Origin: Promethearchaeota archaeon
GTDB taxonomy: Archaea > Asgardarchaeota > Lokiarchaeia > Sigyniarchaeales > SOKP01
Assembly (NCBI GenBank): GCA_019058365.1
Contig: JAHPZE010000026.1
Location: forward strand, 1-64,000
Direction: 5' to 3'
Length of the DNA: 64,000 nt
Shown here: piece by piece, positions 46,136 through 55,172 of the stretch
Layout of the letters: every line of letters starts with the position of its first letter
Numbering within the stretch: position 1 is the first letter of the stretch
Position numbers and translations under genes: made by a program
The notes under the pieces: generated by a model
Told to the model about the DNA's origin: nothing
The model's input: only the letters and a program-made list of their open reading frames with translations
Databases searched by the model: none

Positions 46136-46143
46136 ATCATCTC
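46136..46143 (-). promoter_or_regulatory. Shine-Dalgarno-like site before L24e
   Basis: Minus-strand GAGATGAT differs by one base from GAGGTGAT and lies 5 bp upstream of the ATA taken as the L24e start. Confidence 0.5.
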
Positions 46144-46160
46144 TTTATAAATATTCAATT

Positions 46161-46559
46161 TTACTCCTTCTTAAAAAGTTCAGCTTCTCCGTATTTTACA
46201 ATCTTCATATTAATTAAAGTCATGTTATGTGTAATTTCATTACCTCGAATCGTTCTTTTTTTTTTTTCTCCTTTTCTTATGGGTTTGTATCCAATTCCCC
46301 TTTTAGAAACAAGAATTCTTTTTTTTACGGGGCCATGGACATCCTTTCGCATTGGAAAACCACTCGAATCGCTTCCACCTGTAATTTGGAATTCATAGTT
46401 TGGAAATCCTATGAGACCACCCTTGATAATATCCCCAATTTTCATTCCTTCAAAATGGAATTTTTTTTCGTCAATCTCGATTTGCTTGGATAATCCTTTA
46501 CCGATCCCCACATTTCCACCGCTAATATTCAACTTATATACTATTTTTTCAGAAGACAC
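46161..46559 (-). CDS. rps6e: Ribosomal protein S6e
   Basis: 132 residues, GTG start. S6e pattern: KLNISGGNVGIGKGLSKQIEID, EFQITGGSDSSGFPMRKDVHGPVKKRILVSKRGIGYKP, GEKKKRTIRGNEIT. Normal archaeal length. Small-subunit protein, with L24e cotranscribed downstream. Confidence 0.96.
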   Translation of the reverse strand: MSSEKIVYKLNISGGNVGIGKGLSKQIEIDEKKFHFEGMKIGDIIKGGLIGFPNYEFQITGGSDSSGFPMRKDVHGPVKKRILVSKRGIGYKPIRKGEKKKRTIRGNEITHNMTLINMKIVKYGEAELFKKE

Positions 46560-46732
46560 GATGCATCAATATCGAACTTAAAAAAGCAAAATTAACTTCT
46601 AAAATGTATATTTTCATAAAAATTTTATGATATTTATTGATTGGATTTATTTTCTTAATTAATATAGATAATGAAATTTATTTTAATGAATTACCTATTA
46701 AACTTATATAAGAAATTAATGGATATTCCTAA

Positions 46733-47551
46733 ATGCAAATATTTGAAGTAATTGAGCTAAATGAATTTCCTTATATGGAAATAAGAGAAGTAGTTCAAGG
46801 TCAGAATGTAGGAGATATATTAAATGAAACTAATAGAGAACGAGTATATTTACTAGTTGATCATGACATGAAGAGAATTTGGACTTATAACGGACCTCAT
46901 AGTCCCTTTAAAGTCCAACTCTATGGGGGAATTTTAGCTGGAATGCTAAGGAAACAATTAAGATTATTTTATAGGGTATATCCATTGAATTTGTATTCAA
47001 AAGAAGACAGAGAATTTCAAGAATTATTAGAAAAACCAATTGGTGGAGGTAGAGCTACCCCTATTGAAAAACAAGACTTTCCAGAGCCAACTCAAGATAA
47101 GTATATTGCAGATGTTTCAATCTCAAATCCAAAAATAAATGCCGCACTTGAATATATAAATCAGTTTCCTCAACCTGAACACCTCGTTCGAAGATTTATA
47201 ATAATAGGAGGAACGATATTTACTGATGAAGAGATTACAGAGTCCTTCCTAAAAGAACAAAAAACAACAATCAATCAGGTCAAATTAGGTAGATTAAACA
47301 ATGGTTTTACTTTCTTTCAAGATCATAATTACTCAACTCGAATAATCATAAAAGAGCGAAATATTCAAGGAATTGAGTTATTTATTAATGAAGAAGATGA
47401 ATCTTCTAGTCTAAAAATTGAAATACCTATTATTCATGAGGATAAATTTACTAAACCCGGGTCTATAAACTCATTAATTAACGCATTTCAAATTCCAAAG
47501 AAATTAGTTGAAGAAAACCAAACTAACAGTCAAAATGATTCTTTTAATTAA
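46733..47551 (+). CDS. Hypothetical protein with gelsolin-like pattern
   Basis: 272 residues, not firmly recognised. Residues about 34-85 (VYLLVDHDMKRIWTYNG, then FKVQLYGGILAGMLRKQL, then LFYRVYPLN) follow the strand-hairpin-helix-strand order of a gelsolin repeat, with IWTYNG in place of the usual VWxG. The remainder has a strand-rich middle and C-terminal region. No membrane span. It overlaps the start of the radical SAM gene by 17 bp, so the two are translationally linked. Assignment to gelsolin is tentative. Confidence 0.65.
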   Translation: MQIFEVIELNEFPYMEIREVVQGQNVGDILNETNRERVYLLVDHDMKRIWTYNGPHSPFKVQLYGGILAGMLRKQLRLFYRVYPLNLYSKEDREFQELLEKPIGGGRATPIEKQDFPEPTQDKYIADVSISNPKINAALEYINQFPQPEHLVRRFIIIGGTIFTDEEITESFLKEQKTTINQVKLGRLNNGFTFFQDHNYSTRIIIKERNIQGIELFINEEDESSSLKIEIPIIHEDKFTKPGSINSLINAFQIPKKLVEENQTNSQNDSFN

Positions 47552-48896
47552 TCCAAGAACTTCTAAACCTTCTGAGTTTAGGACACAATATTTTAGAGAA
47601 CCGAATTTAGGATTATTATATTTAGCAGCAATCTTAGAATTACACGATATTCCCGTAGATATCTTAGATCTTGAACAATTTATAGATTTAAACGAATCTG
47701 AGTTAGAAAACCTAATTAAAGAAAGAATTATTGGATATAGAATTTTTGGAATTACGGCCCTTACCAATACTTTCCACCTTGCTCTTAACATTGCAAGAAT
47801 AATAAAAAACTATAAAGAGAATTTTGTTATATTAGGTGGTCCCCATGTCTCCTTTATGTATAAAGATATCCTGGAGCATGACAAGAAAACAGAAAATTTA
47901 ATCGATTTTATTTGTATAGGAGAAGCGGAGATTTCTTTTCTGGAATTGGTTAAAATACTAACAGCTCAGATTTCAGATAATAAACACTTAAGCAACTTTG
48001 AAACTCAATTACGCTCAGTTAAAGGGCTTGCTTTTATTAATTCAAAAGAAAAACTTATTGTTACTCAATCAGTTACAACACTAGATTTGAACAAATTACC
48101 TCTACCAGCTCGCTACAAATTATCTCAGGAAAATTATTACTACTCTGTAGCAAATGTAATTGTTAATAGAGGTTGTCCAAATCAATGTTCATTTTGCTCG
48201 AGACAAAATTTATTTAAAAAGACTCGAATCAGAAGTATTGAATCCATCTTAAGAGAAATTAGAGATATCCAATCCTTCCAAACTTATAATCAAATCAATT
48301 TTTATGATAATATCAATATTAATCGTAATTTTTTCAAAGATTTTTGTAGAATGTTCATTAAAAATAAGATTACAATCCCTTGGGGATGTGAACTCCGCGT
48401 AGATACAATAAGTTCTGAAGAAGCAGATTTGTTAAAAAAAGCAGGATGTCAATTAGTGGCAACTGGTATTGAATCTGCGAATAAAACCGTTCTTAAAAGA
48501 AATTTCAAATTTCAAGATCCCGAGCGAGTGAGAACTGGAATTACAAATCTAAAGAAATATGGGATTGCTATTCAAGCATATTTTGTGTTAGGCTTACCGA
48601 GTGAAACAGAACAAAGCTTTTATCAAACTGTTGAATACATAAAATCTTTACCATTAGATAAGAACGATGAATTGAACTACTTTATAGCAACTCCTTATCC
48701 CGGCTCTCGCTTATGGGATGAAAAAGAACGATTTGAAATTAAAATATTCGAGAACAACTTTATCAAATATGATTGTGAACACCTTATTTTCGAAACAAAA
48801 GAGTTAAAGAAAGATAAATTAGAAAAATTATATATTTCCGCAAAACAAATTGAAAAAAAAGAAGATAACTTAATAAATAATACTTTAAAATGGTGA
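47535..48896 (+). CDS. B12-binding radical SAM protein
   Basis: 453 residues. The N-terminal cobalamin-binding Rossmann domain (ILLINPR, LGLLYLAAILELHDIPVDIL, FGITALTNTFHLA, LGGPHVSF) is followed by a radical SAM barrel with CPNQCSFC, cysteines 214, 218 and 221. This class includes methyltransferases and MiaB-like or BchE-like enzymes, so the substrate is unknown. The frame opens upstream at 47508, but the ATG at 47535 begins the first strand. Translationally coupled with the preceding gene. Confidence 0.88.
   Translation: MILLINPRTSKPSEFRTQYFREPNLGLLYLAAILELHDIPVDILDLEQFIDLNESELENLIKERIIGYRIFGITALTNTFHLALNIARIIKNYKENFVILGGPHVSFMYKDILEHDKKTENLIDFICIGEAEISFLELVKILTAQISDNKHLSNFETQLRSVKGLAFINSKEKLIVTQSVTTLDLNKLPLPARYKLSQENYYYSVANVIVNRGCPNQCSFCSRQNLFKKTRIRSIESILREIRDIQSFQTYNQINFYDNININRNFFKDFCRMFIKNKITIPWGCELRVDTISSEEADLLKKAGCQLVATGIESANKTVLKRNFKFQDPERVRTGITNLKKYGIAIQAYFVLGLPSETEQSFYQTVEYIKSLPLDKNDELNYFIATPYPGSRLWDEKERFEIKIFENNFIKYDCEHLIFETKELKKDKLEKLYISAKQIEKKEDNLINNTLKW
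48892..48896 (+). promoter_or_regulatory. Shine-Dalgarno before alkyltransferase-like gene
   Basis: GGTGA overlaps the radical SAM stop codon and lies 6 bp before the ATT at 48903, supporting translation initiation there. Confidence 0.55.
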
Positions 48897-48902
48897 ATTT
48901 AA

Positions 48903-49229
48903 ATTCCTAGTGATTTTACGCAAAAAATTATTAATTTAATTAAAAAAATTCCAGAGGGTAAAGTTCTCACTTATGGATTTATTGCTAAACTAGCAGGAAA
49001 TCCAAGAGCTGCCAGACAAGTGTCATGGATTTTACATTCATCTTCAAAAAAATATAATCTTCCTTGGCATCGAGTTATCAGTTCAAAAGGAAAAATAACG
49101 TTAAACACGGTTAAGGATTGTGAATATCAAAAAAAACTATTAGAACTAGAAGGAATTAAATTTTCAGATGGATTTAATGTAGATCTCAAGGAATATTTAT
49201 GGAAAATTAACTCTATTGAAGAAATCTAG
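48903..49229 (+). CDS. Alkyltransferase-like (ATL) DNA repair protein, ATT start
   Basis: 108 residues from ATT. Matches the DNA-binding domain of O6-alkylguanine alkyltransferases: IPEGKVLTYGFIAKLAGNPRA, recognition helix RAARQVSWIL, and PWHRV at residues 54-58 where the alkyl-accepting cysteine (PCHRV) is replaced by tryptophan, the mark of ATL proteins that flag O6-alkylguanine for nucleotide excision repair. The first standard codon, a GTG at 49020, would cut off the N-terminal third. An in-frame TAA precedes ATT directly. Confidence 0.85.
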   Translation: MPSDFTQKIINLIKKIPEGKVLTYGFIAKLAGNPRAARQVSWILHSSSKKYNLPWHRVISSKGKITLNTVKDCEYQKKLLELEGIKFSDGFNVDLKEYLWKINSIEEI

Positions 49230-49243
49230 AATCAGTTTTTAAA

Positions 49244-49546
49244 TCAAAGATTTCTAGTTCTGTGTGGCAAACAGCTCGGAAATGTTCGAAAAAATATTGA
49301 AAATGCTACATCTTCTCTGCCTTCATGAATTAAATTTCTAACTCTTTTTAAATTCTCATTCTGTTCAACTAAAACTCTATTAGGAGAGCCCAATTGAGCA
49401 AAATCCATAATCTGTAATTGAAGATATTCGAATGCTCGCTTTTCATTATACTTTTTAAAGTTTTTAAAATCCTTTCTACAAACCTCTAAAATATTACCAT
49501 CAAGGGGCTTCTTAGGAAACTTTTCCTTTGCAATCGTATATGTCAT
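49244..49546 (-). CDS. Hypothetical protein
   Basis: 100 residues, family not recognised. Basic and mostly helical (FKNFKKYNEKRAFEYLQLQIMDF), ending FRTFPSCLPHRTRN. GTGAT lies 6 bp upstream of the ATG, which supports real translation. Convergent with the ATL gene, 14 bp apart. No known domain seen. Confidence 0.6.
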   Translation of the reverse strand: MTYTIAKEKFPKKPLDGNILEVCRKDFKNFKKYNEKRAFEYLQLQIMDFAQLGSPNRVLVEQNENLKRVRNLIHEGREDVAFSIFFRTFPSCLPHRTRNL

Positions 49547-49854
49547 TTATCTATCACACTTTAATGCTAAAGATCCAATTTATTTATTTTGATATAAATG
49601 TCAATTTTGATATAAAAAAGTTGTGACTTCCTAAAAAGACACACAATTAGATGATGATTATCGATGTTCCTCAAATATAATATTTCTTTCTATTTTACAT
49701 ATCAAGCAAGGATAATTTTATTAATAGAGTATTAACTCTAGAATAATGTAGATGCGCAATTTTTTTATGTTATCTATAAAACACACTATTATAAATAAAA
49801 AAACTCTACAAGATTATAAAAAGAACAATTATATAATTAAAAAAGGAAAAGCGA
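49547..49854. other. 308-bp non-coding spacer upstream of fae-hps
   Basis: AT-rich, with no open frame of note, no hairpin of substance and no repeat. It separates two divergently transcribed genes and presumably carries the promoter of the Fae-Hps gene. Confidence 0.5.
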
Positions 49855-51138
49855 ATGGCTAAAAATGAATACTTTATTGGAGAGGCCTTAATCGGTGAAG
49901 CGCCTAATTTAGCTCACGTCGATCTGATAGTGGGTTCAAAAGATGGACCTGTAGGAATTTCTTTCGCAAATGCCTTAAGTACCCCCTCAAAGGGTCATGG
50001 TGGGTTGCTCGCTGCTATAAGGCCTAACCTCTTATCCAAACCAGTCTCATTAATCGTTCCTAAGGTTACTATAGCAGATATGGAAGATGCTAACAAAATA
50101 TTTGGTCCCGCTCAGGCAGCAGTAGCTAAAGGTATTGCTGATGCCGTAGAAGAAGGGTTAATCCCTATGAATAAATTGGATGAGTGGGTAATAATTGTGA
50201 GTGTATTTATTCATCCTGACGCTACAGATTACCGAAAGATCTATCAATTTAATTATGGTGCTACAAAACTGGCAATTCAGAGAGCTCTTAAGAATTATCC
50301 TCCAATAGAAAAGATATTTTATGATAAAGACCGTGCTAAACACCCAGTTGCGGGAATTCGGGTTCCTAGACTCTGGCGTCCACCATATATACAAGTAGCA
50401 TTAGATCATCCCGCCTTGGAAAAGCAAATTAAAGTTGTTAAGGATTTACCAAAGAGTGATCGTATCATACTGGAAGTTGGAACGCCATTTCTCAAGAAAT
50501 ATGGTGTTGAGTCAATTAAGCAAATTCGTGAAGTTGCAAGAGAAAAATTTATTGTTGCTGATTTAAAGACTTTGGATGTTGGAAAATTAGAAGTGGATTT
50601 TGCATTTGACGCAACAGCCGATGGAGTTGTAGCAAGTGGTTTAGCTGCTACGGCCTCACTTGATAAATTTATTATGGAAGCACAAAGACTCGGAATTCAT
50701 GCATTTGTTGATACAATGGAAGTTCAAAATCCAATTGAAAAGTTAAGTTCCTTAAAACAAATACCAGATGTCGTCATAATTCATAGGGGTATCGATGTCG
50801 AGCAATCTGCAGGAGATAAATCCCCTGATGCTCAACAACGACAGAGATGGTCATTAGTTCCGAAAATTAAAGAATTGTACGCAAGTAAGAAAAAAACTTC
50901 GGGAAAGGACAGGGTTTTAGTTGCAGTAGCAGGAGGTATTGAACCAAATACTGCCACATATGCGATAGAACAAGGAGCAGATATTTTAATAGTTGGAAGA
51001 TTTATCGCATCTGCCAAAGATGTTAAGTTTGCAATGAGAAGGATGCTTAGTGTTCTCCCAGGCTATCAAGACATAGATCTAAAACGAATTCATACAGAAG
51101 ACGATGATAATGAAGTAAAGAAGGCTACTTGGGATTGA
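49855..51138 (+). CDS. Bifunctional Fae-Hps: formaldehyde-activating enzyme and hexulose-6-phosphate synthase
   Basis: 427 residues. Residues 1-160 are Fae, with catalytic H21 in NLAHVDLIVG, FANALSTPSKGHGGLLAA and YGATKLAIQRAL. Residues about 165-400 are Hps (orotidine-decarboxylase fold; VADLKTLDVG, FDATADGVVASGLAA). The archaeal fusion links formaldehyde and tetrahydromethanopterin with ribulose-5-phosphate formation from hexulose-6-phosphate, supplying pentoses where the oxidative pentose pathway is missing. Good codon context suggests high expression. Confidence 0.96.
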   Translation: MAKNEYFIGEALIGEAPNLAHVDLIVGSKDGPVGISFANALSTPSKGHGGLLAAIRPNLLSKPVSLIVPKVTIADMEDANKIFGPAQAAVAKGIADAVEEGLIPMNKLDEWVIIVSVFIHPDATDYRKIYQFNYGATKLAIQRALKNYPPIEKIFYDKDRAKHPVAGIRVPRLWRPPYIQVALDHPALEKQIKVVKDLPKSDRIILEVGTPFLKKYGVESIKQIREVAREKFIVADLKTLDVGKLEVDFAFDATADGVVASGLAATASLDKFIMEAQRLGIHAFVDTMEVQNPIEKLSSLKQIPDVVIIHRGIDVEQSAGDKSPDAQQRQRWSLVPKIKELYASKKKTSGKDRVLVAVAGGIEPNTATYAIEQGADILIVGRFIASAKDVKFAMRRMLSVLPGYQDIDLKRIHTEDDDNEVKKATWD

Positions 51139-51191
51139 AATTTCCTTATTTAGAAAATCTACTTAATTTTTTTTAACTTCTTCTTAAATTT

Positions 51192-52445
51192 CTAATTCTC
51201 TAGAGATTCTAATTTGAAAATTTTATCATTTTTTTTAACTGGTTTATCAACAATGATTCCAATGGCTATTCTATCTTTTTTAGATGAAATAAATGGGGTT
51301 TCAGTTAAATTTTTCTTTTGTTTGATTTGAATTGAATTTACTTGTTGCTTTAAATATGTGTCTGTATGAGTACCAATAATATAAATTTCGTCTTTTAACT
51401 TTATTTGACCCGAAGTTAAAAGTATTTTGGCTGCCATTTTTTCTGAAAAGTAATTTAGGACTTTTCCAATCTCAATTTTTTTATAATTAGAGATATTCCC
51501 ATCAAATTCTCTTTGAATTTCACTCCCTTTTGGCAATCCAAAATAAAAACCCGTTGAGAAACCTCGATTATATACTTTATTTAAGCGTTTTAACCAATCT
51601 TTAATTTTATCTTGAGTAAAAGTATTTTCATAATACGCATCAATAGCTTCTCTATAACATGAAGTTGTCTCTTCAATATAGATTGGATCTCTCATTCGAC
51701 CTTCTATTTTAAAAGCGTCTATTTTAGCTTCGATTAATTTTGGAATATGTTCAATCATACAGAGATCTTTCGAGTTAATAAAGAAAACGCCATCATATAA
51801 TAATTCATTATTTTGGTCATCATACACCCGCCATTTTCTTCTACATGGTTGAATGCATTTCCCTCTATTTGCTGAATAATCTTGGGATTGACAAATTTCC
51901 GCAGAGAAATAACATCGACCTGAAATCGAAGTACACTGAGCACCGTGAACAAAGGTTTCAATTTCAGTTTTACTAAGTTCCTTTTTAATATCTTCAATTT
52001 GGTGGAGTGATAATTCTCTTGCAAGAATTAATCTTTTTGCTCCTAAGGATTCATAGAATATTGCAGTTCGAGAATTAGAAATATTCGCTTGAGTAGATAT
52101 GTGAAAATTTAAACCCTTTTCTTTTACTAATTGAATAGCACCAATATCATGGATTATTACAGCATCAATTTCTGCCTCTACAGCTTTATCCAATACTTTG
52201 TCTAAAAAAGGGAATTCATTTTCATAAATAATTATATTTGTTGTGAGATAAGCGTGTGTATTATTATCATGGCAAGTTCTAACAATACTTTTCAACTCTC
52301 CAAGTTTAAAATTATCGCTATACATTCTCATATTAAGTGACTCAACACCGAAATACACTGCATCAGTTTTACCTAACACAGCATTCAAAGATTTATAATT
52401 TTTTAACGGAGCCATTAATTCAACTTTTCTAGAGTCATCTTTCAT
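51192..52445 (-). CDS. Peptidase U32-family protein
   Basis: 417 residues. U32 pattern: ELMAPLKNYKSLNAVLGKTDAVYFGVESLNMR, HISTQANISNS, ETFVHGAQCTSISGRCYFSAEIC, SANRGKCIQPCRRKW, and KIEGRMRDPIYIEE. The four cysteines suggest an iron-sulfur cluster, as in TrhP/RlhA. Relatives take part in tRNA or rRNA hydroxylation (TrhP, RlhA) or in ubiquinone synthesis (UbiU/V), so an RNA-modification role is more likely than proteolysis. Confidence 0.9.
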   Translation of the reverse strand: MKDDSRKVELMAPLKNYKSLNAVLGKTDAVYFGVESLNMRMYSDNFKLGELKSIVRTCHDNNTHAYLTTNIIIYENEFPFLDKVLDKAVEAEIDAVIIHDIGAIQLVKEKGLNFHISTQANISNSRTAIFYESLGAKRLILARELSLHQIEDIKKELSKTEIETFVHGAQCTSISGRCYFSAEICQSQDYSANRGKCIQPCRRKWRVYDDQNNELLYDGVFFINSKDLCMIEHIPKLIEAKIDAFKIEGRMRDPIYIEETTSCYREAIDAYYENTFTQDKIKDWLKRLNKVYNRGFSTGFYFGLPKGSEIQREFDGNISNYKKIEIGKVLNYFSEKMAAKILLTSGQIKLKDEIYIIGTHTDTYLKQQVNSIQIKQKKNLTETPFISSKKDRIAIGIIVDKPVKKNDKIFKLESLEN

Positions 52446-52602
52446 TGTTTTTATACCAATAATAATTTAATTCCAGCTTGACTATTTGTAAATAGTATCA
52501 CATAAGCTAAATATTTAGTACTAACTTATTAATGAGGAAAAATTAAAGCCTGAAGTATTTAAAAAGAGAGAAATAAAATAATTTAAAGACTATATTAATG
52601 CT

Positions 52603-54858
52603 TTATTTTATCGGGCGACTATTAGCTTGAAATATCGGTCCGATAAACTGGGAATACAAACGACTATAACCTTCTTGATTGGAAACAACTGTTATCATGT
52701 CAGCTTCGTTTTCAGTGGCTGGAGCAAGAATTACCTCCTCTGCATCTCGAGTAACTGCGAAAAATTCTCCTGCAGTTTGTAATTGTCTGAATTGTATGTT
52801 CCCAAGTTGCTTCATCTTCCCTATAATTCCGCTATACTGCTGTAGATCCCAGTGACTGGTCAGCATGAAGCGAGCCGCCTTTTTCTGAAAAGCATATTCA
52901 GAGACAACTTGTAATATATCAGGGACGACGTATGGAGTAACAATGATGATCGAAGATTTTACGCGATAAACTGCATCTTTTATAGCAGCAACCATAGCAT
53001 CTTTTCCCACTACTGGCCAAGTTGTAACCTTAGCTATTTCAGGAATTGAACTTGAGGCATTATAAATATCATTTAACTTTCCTTCGTTATTTTCTGCTGA
53101 TTCAGTGGAATCATCAATAGAATTCATGAACTGTAATGTGAAGTCTGCGATTGCATCTTTTATATTTTGAATAGTATCTTTTGTCGTATTTGATAAGCTA
53201 TTTTGGAGGGTCTTTGCATTTTGTTCATATTTAGATTTATGATCTGCGAGCATATCAGTTAAGTTTGTATTCATATCTTTTGCTTCAGCATCCCATAATC
53301 TAATTTCACTATTTATTTTATCTGAAGAATCTCTTTTGCCACTATCGAAATTCATATCGACATCTCTAGTCCAATCTGCGCTTATCTTTTTAAATTCAAC
53401 ATCAAAGTCAGTATAATTTTTTAGAGAATTGTCTTTATGATTATTTATTGCATCATCATATTGTCTATGATGTTGTTTGAGTGAACTTTCTAGAGAATCC
53501 TTTAACTTTATTCTTGTATCGGAACAGTCTTTTACACCACTTTGAAGGGTATCATCAACTTCACCAGCTAGATCGGTTGCTAAGTTTTCTAATTGAGCAT
53601 TTATGGTTTCCTGAGTCCTATAATCAAGATCATTAGTTTCTAAAGTCAATCCATCATTTTCTTTTATCATAATATCTGTTACATCAGATTTTATCTGTTC
53701 TGTGGTTATGCGTGTATTTGAGATGTAATCTTCACTTGTTTTAATAAAATCTGGTTTCATAGGTTCTGTATATTTTAAAATATTCTCAATAGTTGTCTTA
53801 TGTCGAGCTTTATATTTTTTCTTCTTTCCCAGCCATAAAAATCCTTTTTTTGCCATATCTTCAGAAAAGTCAGTAAACCTATTTGCATGTTCAAGTAAAT
53901 TATCAATTAAGGTTAAAGTCATACTTTTAAAATCATTTGTTTGGTCGGTTAAGGTTCTATGCCTATCATCTATTGTAGCTTTTAAACTTGTTTGGAGAGT
54001 GTCTGTAGTGTTCTTTACATGATTTGTGTGCTCTTTTAACAAATTCGAAATTTTAGCTTTTAAATCAGTGATTACTTTATCCATACGTTCTAAATATTTC
54101 TCAAGAATTTGTTCCATTTTCGGTTTAAGTTGGTTTGCGATATTTTTATGTCTTTCAACATGTTCATCCAACTCCATCTTCAATTGTTTTTCTAAATTTT
54201 CAACTCTACTTGAAAAATCAAGTAATAATTTCGAAATCAATGATGTTAGATCGTCTCTTGTCTTGGTAATTTCAGTTTCATTTTTATTAACAATTGTCTC
54301 TGAGATATTTTTTAAATTTGAATTTAAAGTATCCATTATAGTATGAATATTACTTTCTAATGCCTTGTTAGTCTCAGTAAAACGCGTAGTGGCACCATCT
54401 ATTCGACTCTTTTTAGCATTATTCTTAGAATCAGAATCTTCAAAAAAGGTTTTAATTTGAGTATTAACGGCATGTTCTACCTCTCCAATACTTTTATTTT
54501 GAATCGCTTCAAGTTTCTCAAACCGATCAGACTGATCAGCTAGTATAGTATCTTTAATTCTAGCAATTTCACTTCTAAAATTCTCTGATTCATTTGTAAA
54601 TAATTCGAAATATGGTTCAAGTGGAATATATCTATCAATAATTCCTTCAACTCGTTTGAGGAACCCTTTCTCAACTAACCAATTGGTGATTTCTAATACA
54701 GTTTCATATTGTAACCCGTCATGTTCATCCACTAAAGTCATGTAGACTTCAGAAGGAGTTGCACGAGGTACTCGCAAATAGACTAAATAAATATTAATAT
54801 GGTCTTCGGCAAATCCGTATCGTGTGAATACCTCTTTAGTGAAATCTTTTAACGACAT
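52603..54858 (-). CDS. TrmB-like winged helix with very long coiled coil and C-terminal PLD-like domain
   Basis: 751 residues. The N-terminal 75 form a TrmB-type winged helix (FAEDHINIYLVYLRVPRATPSEVYMTL, ETVLEITNWLVEKGFLKRVEG). From about 80 to 610 lies an almost continuous helical coiled coil rich in D, T, N, K and S. The final 135 residues (AAIKDAVYRVKSSIIIVTPYVVP, LTSHWDLQQY) resemble the C-terminal phospholipase-D-like ligand domain of TrmB regulators. The coil makes it far larger than a TrmB. No transmembrane segment. A chromosome-structuring or filament-like role is possible but unproven. Confidence 0.8.
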   Translation of the reverse strand: MSLKDFTKEVFTRYGFAEDHINIYLVYLRVPRATPSEVYMTLVDEHDGLQYETVLEITNWLVEKGFLKRVEGIIDRYIPLEPYFELFTNESENFRSEIARIKDTILADQSDRFEKLEAIQNKSIGEVEHAVNTQIKTFFEDSDSKNNAKKSRIDGATTRFTETNKALESNIHTIMDTLNSNLKNISETIVNKNETEITKTRDDLTSLISKLLLDFSSRVENLEKQLKMELDEHVERHKNIANQLKPKMEQILEKYLERMDKVITDLKAKISNLLKEHTNHVKNTTDTLQTSLKATIDDRHRTLTDQTNDFKSMTLTLIDNLLEHANRFTDFSEDMAKKGFLWLGKKKKYKARHKTTIENILKYTEPMKPDFIKTSEDYISNTRITTEQIKSDVTDIMIKENDGLTLETNDLDYRTQETINAQLENLATDLAGEVDDTLQSGVKDCSDTRIKLKDSLESSLKQHHRQYDDAINNHKDNSLKNYTDFDVEFKKISADWTRDVDMNFDSGKRDSSDKINSEIRLWDAEAKDMNTNLTDMLADHKSKYEQNAKTLQNSLSNTTKDTIQNIKDAIADFTLQFMNSIDDSTESAENNEGKLNDIYNASSSIPEIAKVTTWPVVGKDAMVAAIKDAVYRVKSSIIIVTPYVVPDILQVVSEYAFQKKAARFMLTSHWDLQQYSGIIGKMKQLGNIQFRQLQTAGEFFAVTRDAEEVILAPATENEADMITVVSNQEGYSRLYSQFIGPIFQANSRPIK

Positions 54859-55172
54859 ATCTTTTTCTCCATTAAATTGAATTTGAATTCAAATTAAACT
54901 AGATTTAAGATGAATTCCTTATTATTATTTTAATCTGAAAATGTTTAATAATATTTTCAAAATTTCAGAATTTAAATTTAAGGTTTAAGGGATTTTTTTC
55001 TATTAAGGATAATCGAATTCTAGTGTAAGAATAGCTTTATAGTACATAAGTGTCTATATATCGAATGATAATTCAGTAAATCAAATTAATTTTATGGGGT
55101 ACAATTATTCCTCAATCTTTTTTATATGATACCTGTTAATTTACTTAAACCAATTTAGGTGTTCAAAATAAA

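Noticed and set aside
46003..46398. 131-codon plus-strand frame across L24e and S6e
   Set aside because: It lies opposite two certain ribosomal protein genes and reads as shadow sequence.
49648..49700. Possible C/D-box RNA from an ATGATGA motif in the spacer before fae-hps
   Set aside because: No CTGA D box at a suitable distance, and no complementary terminal stem.
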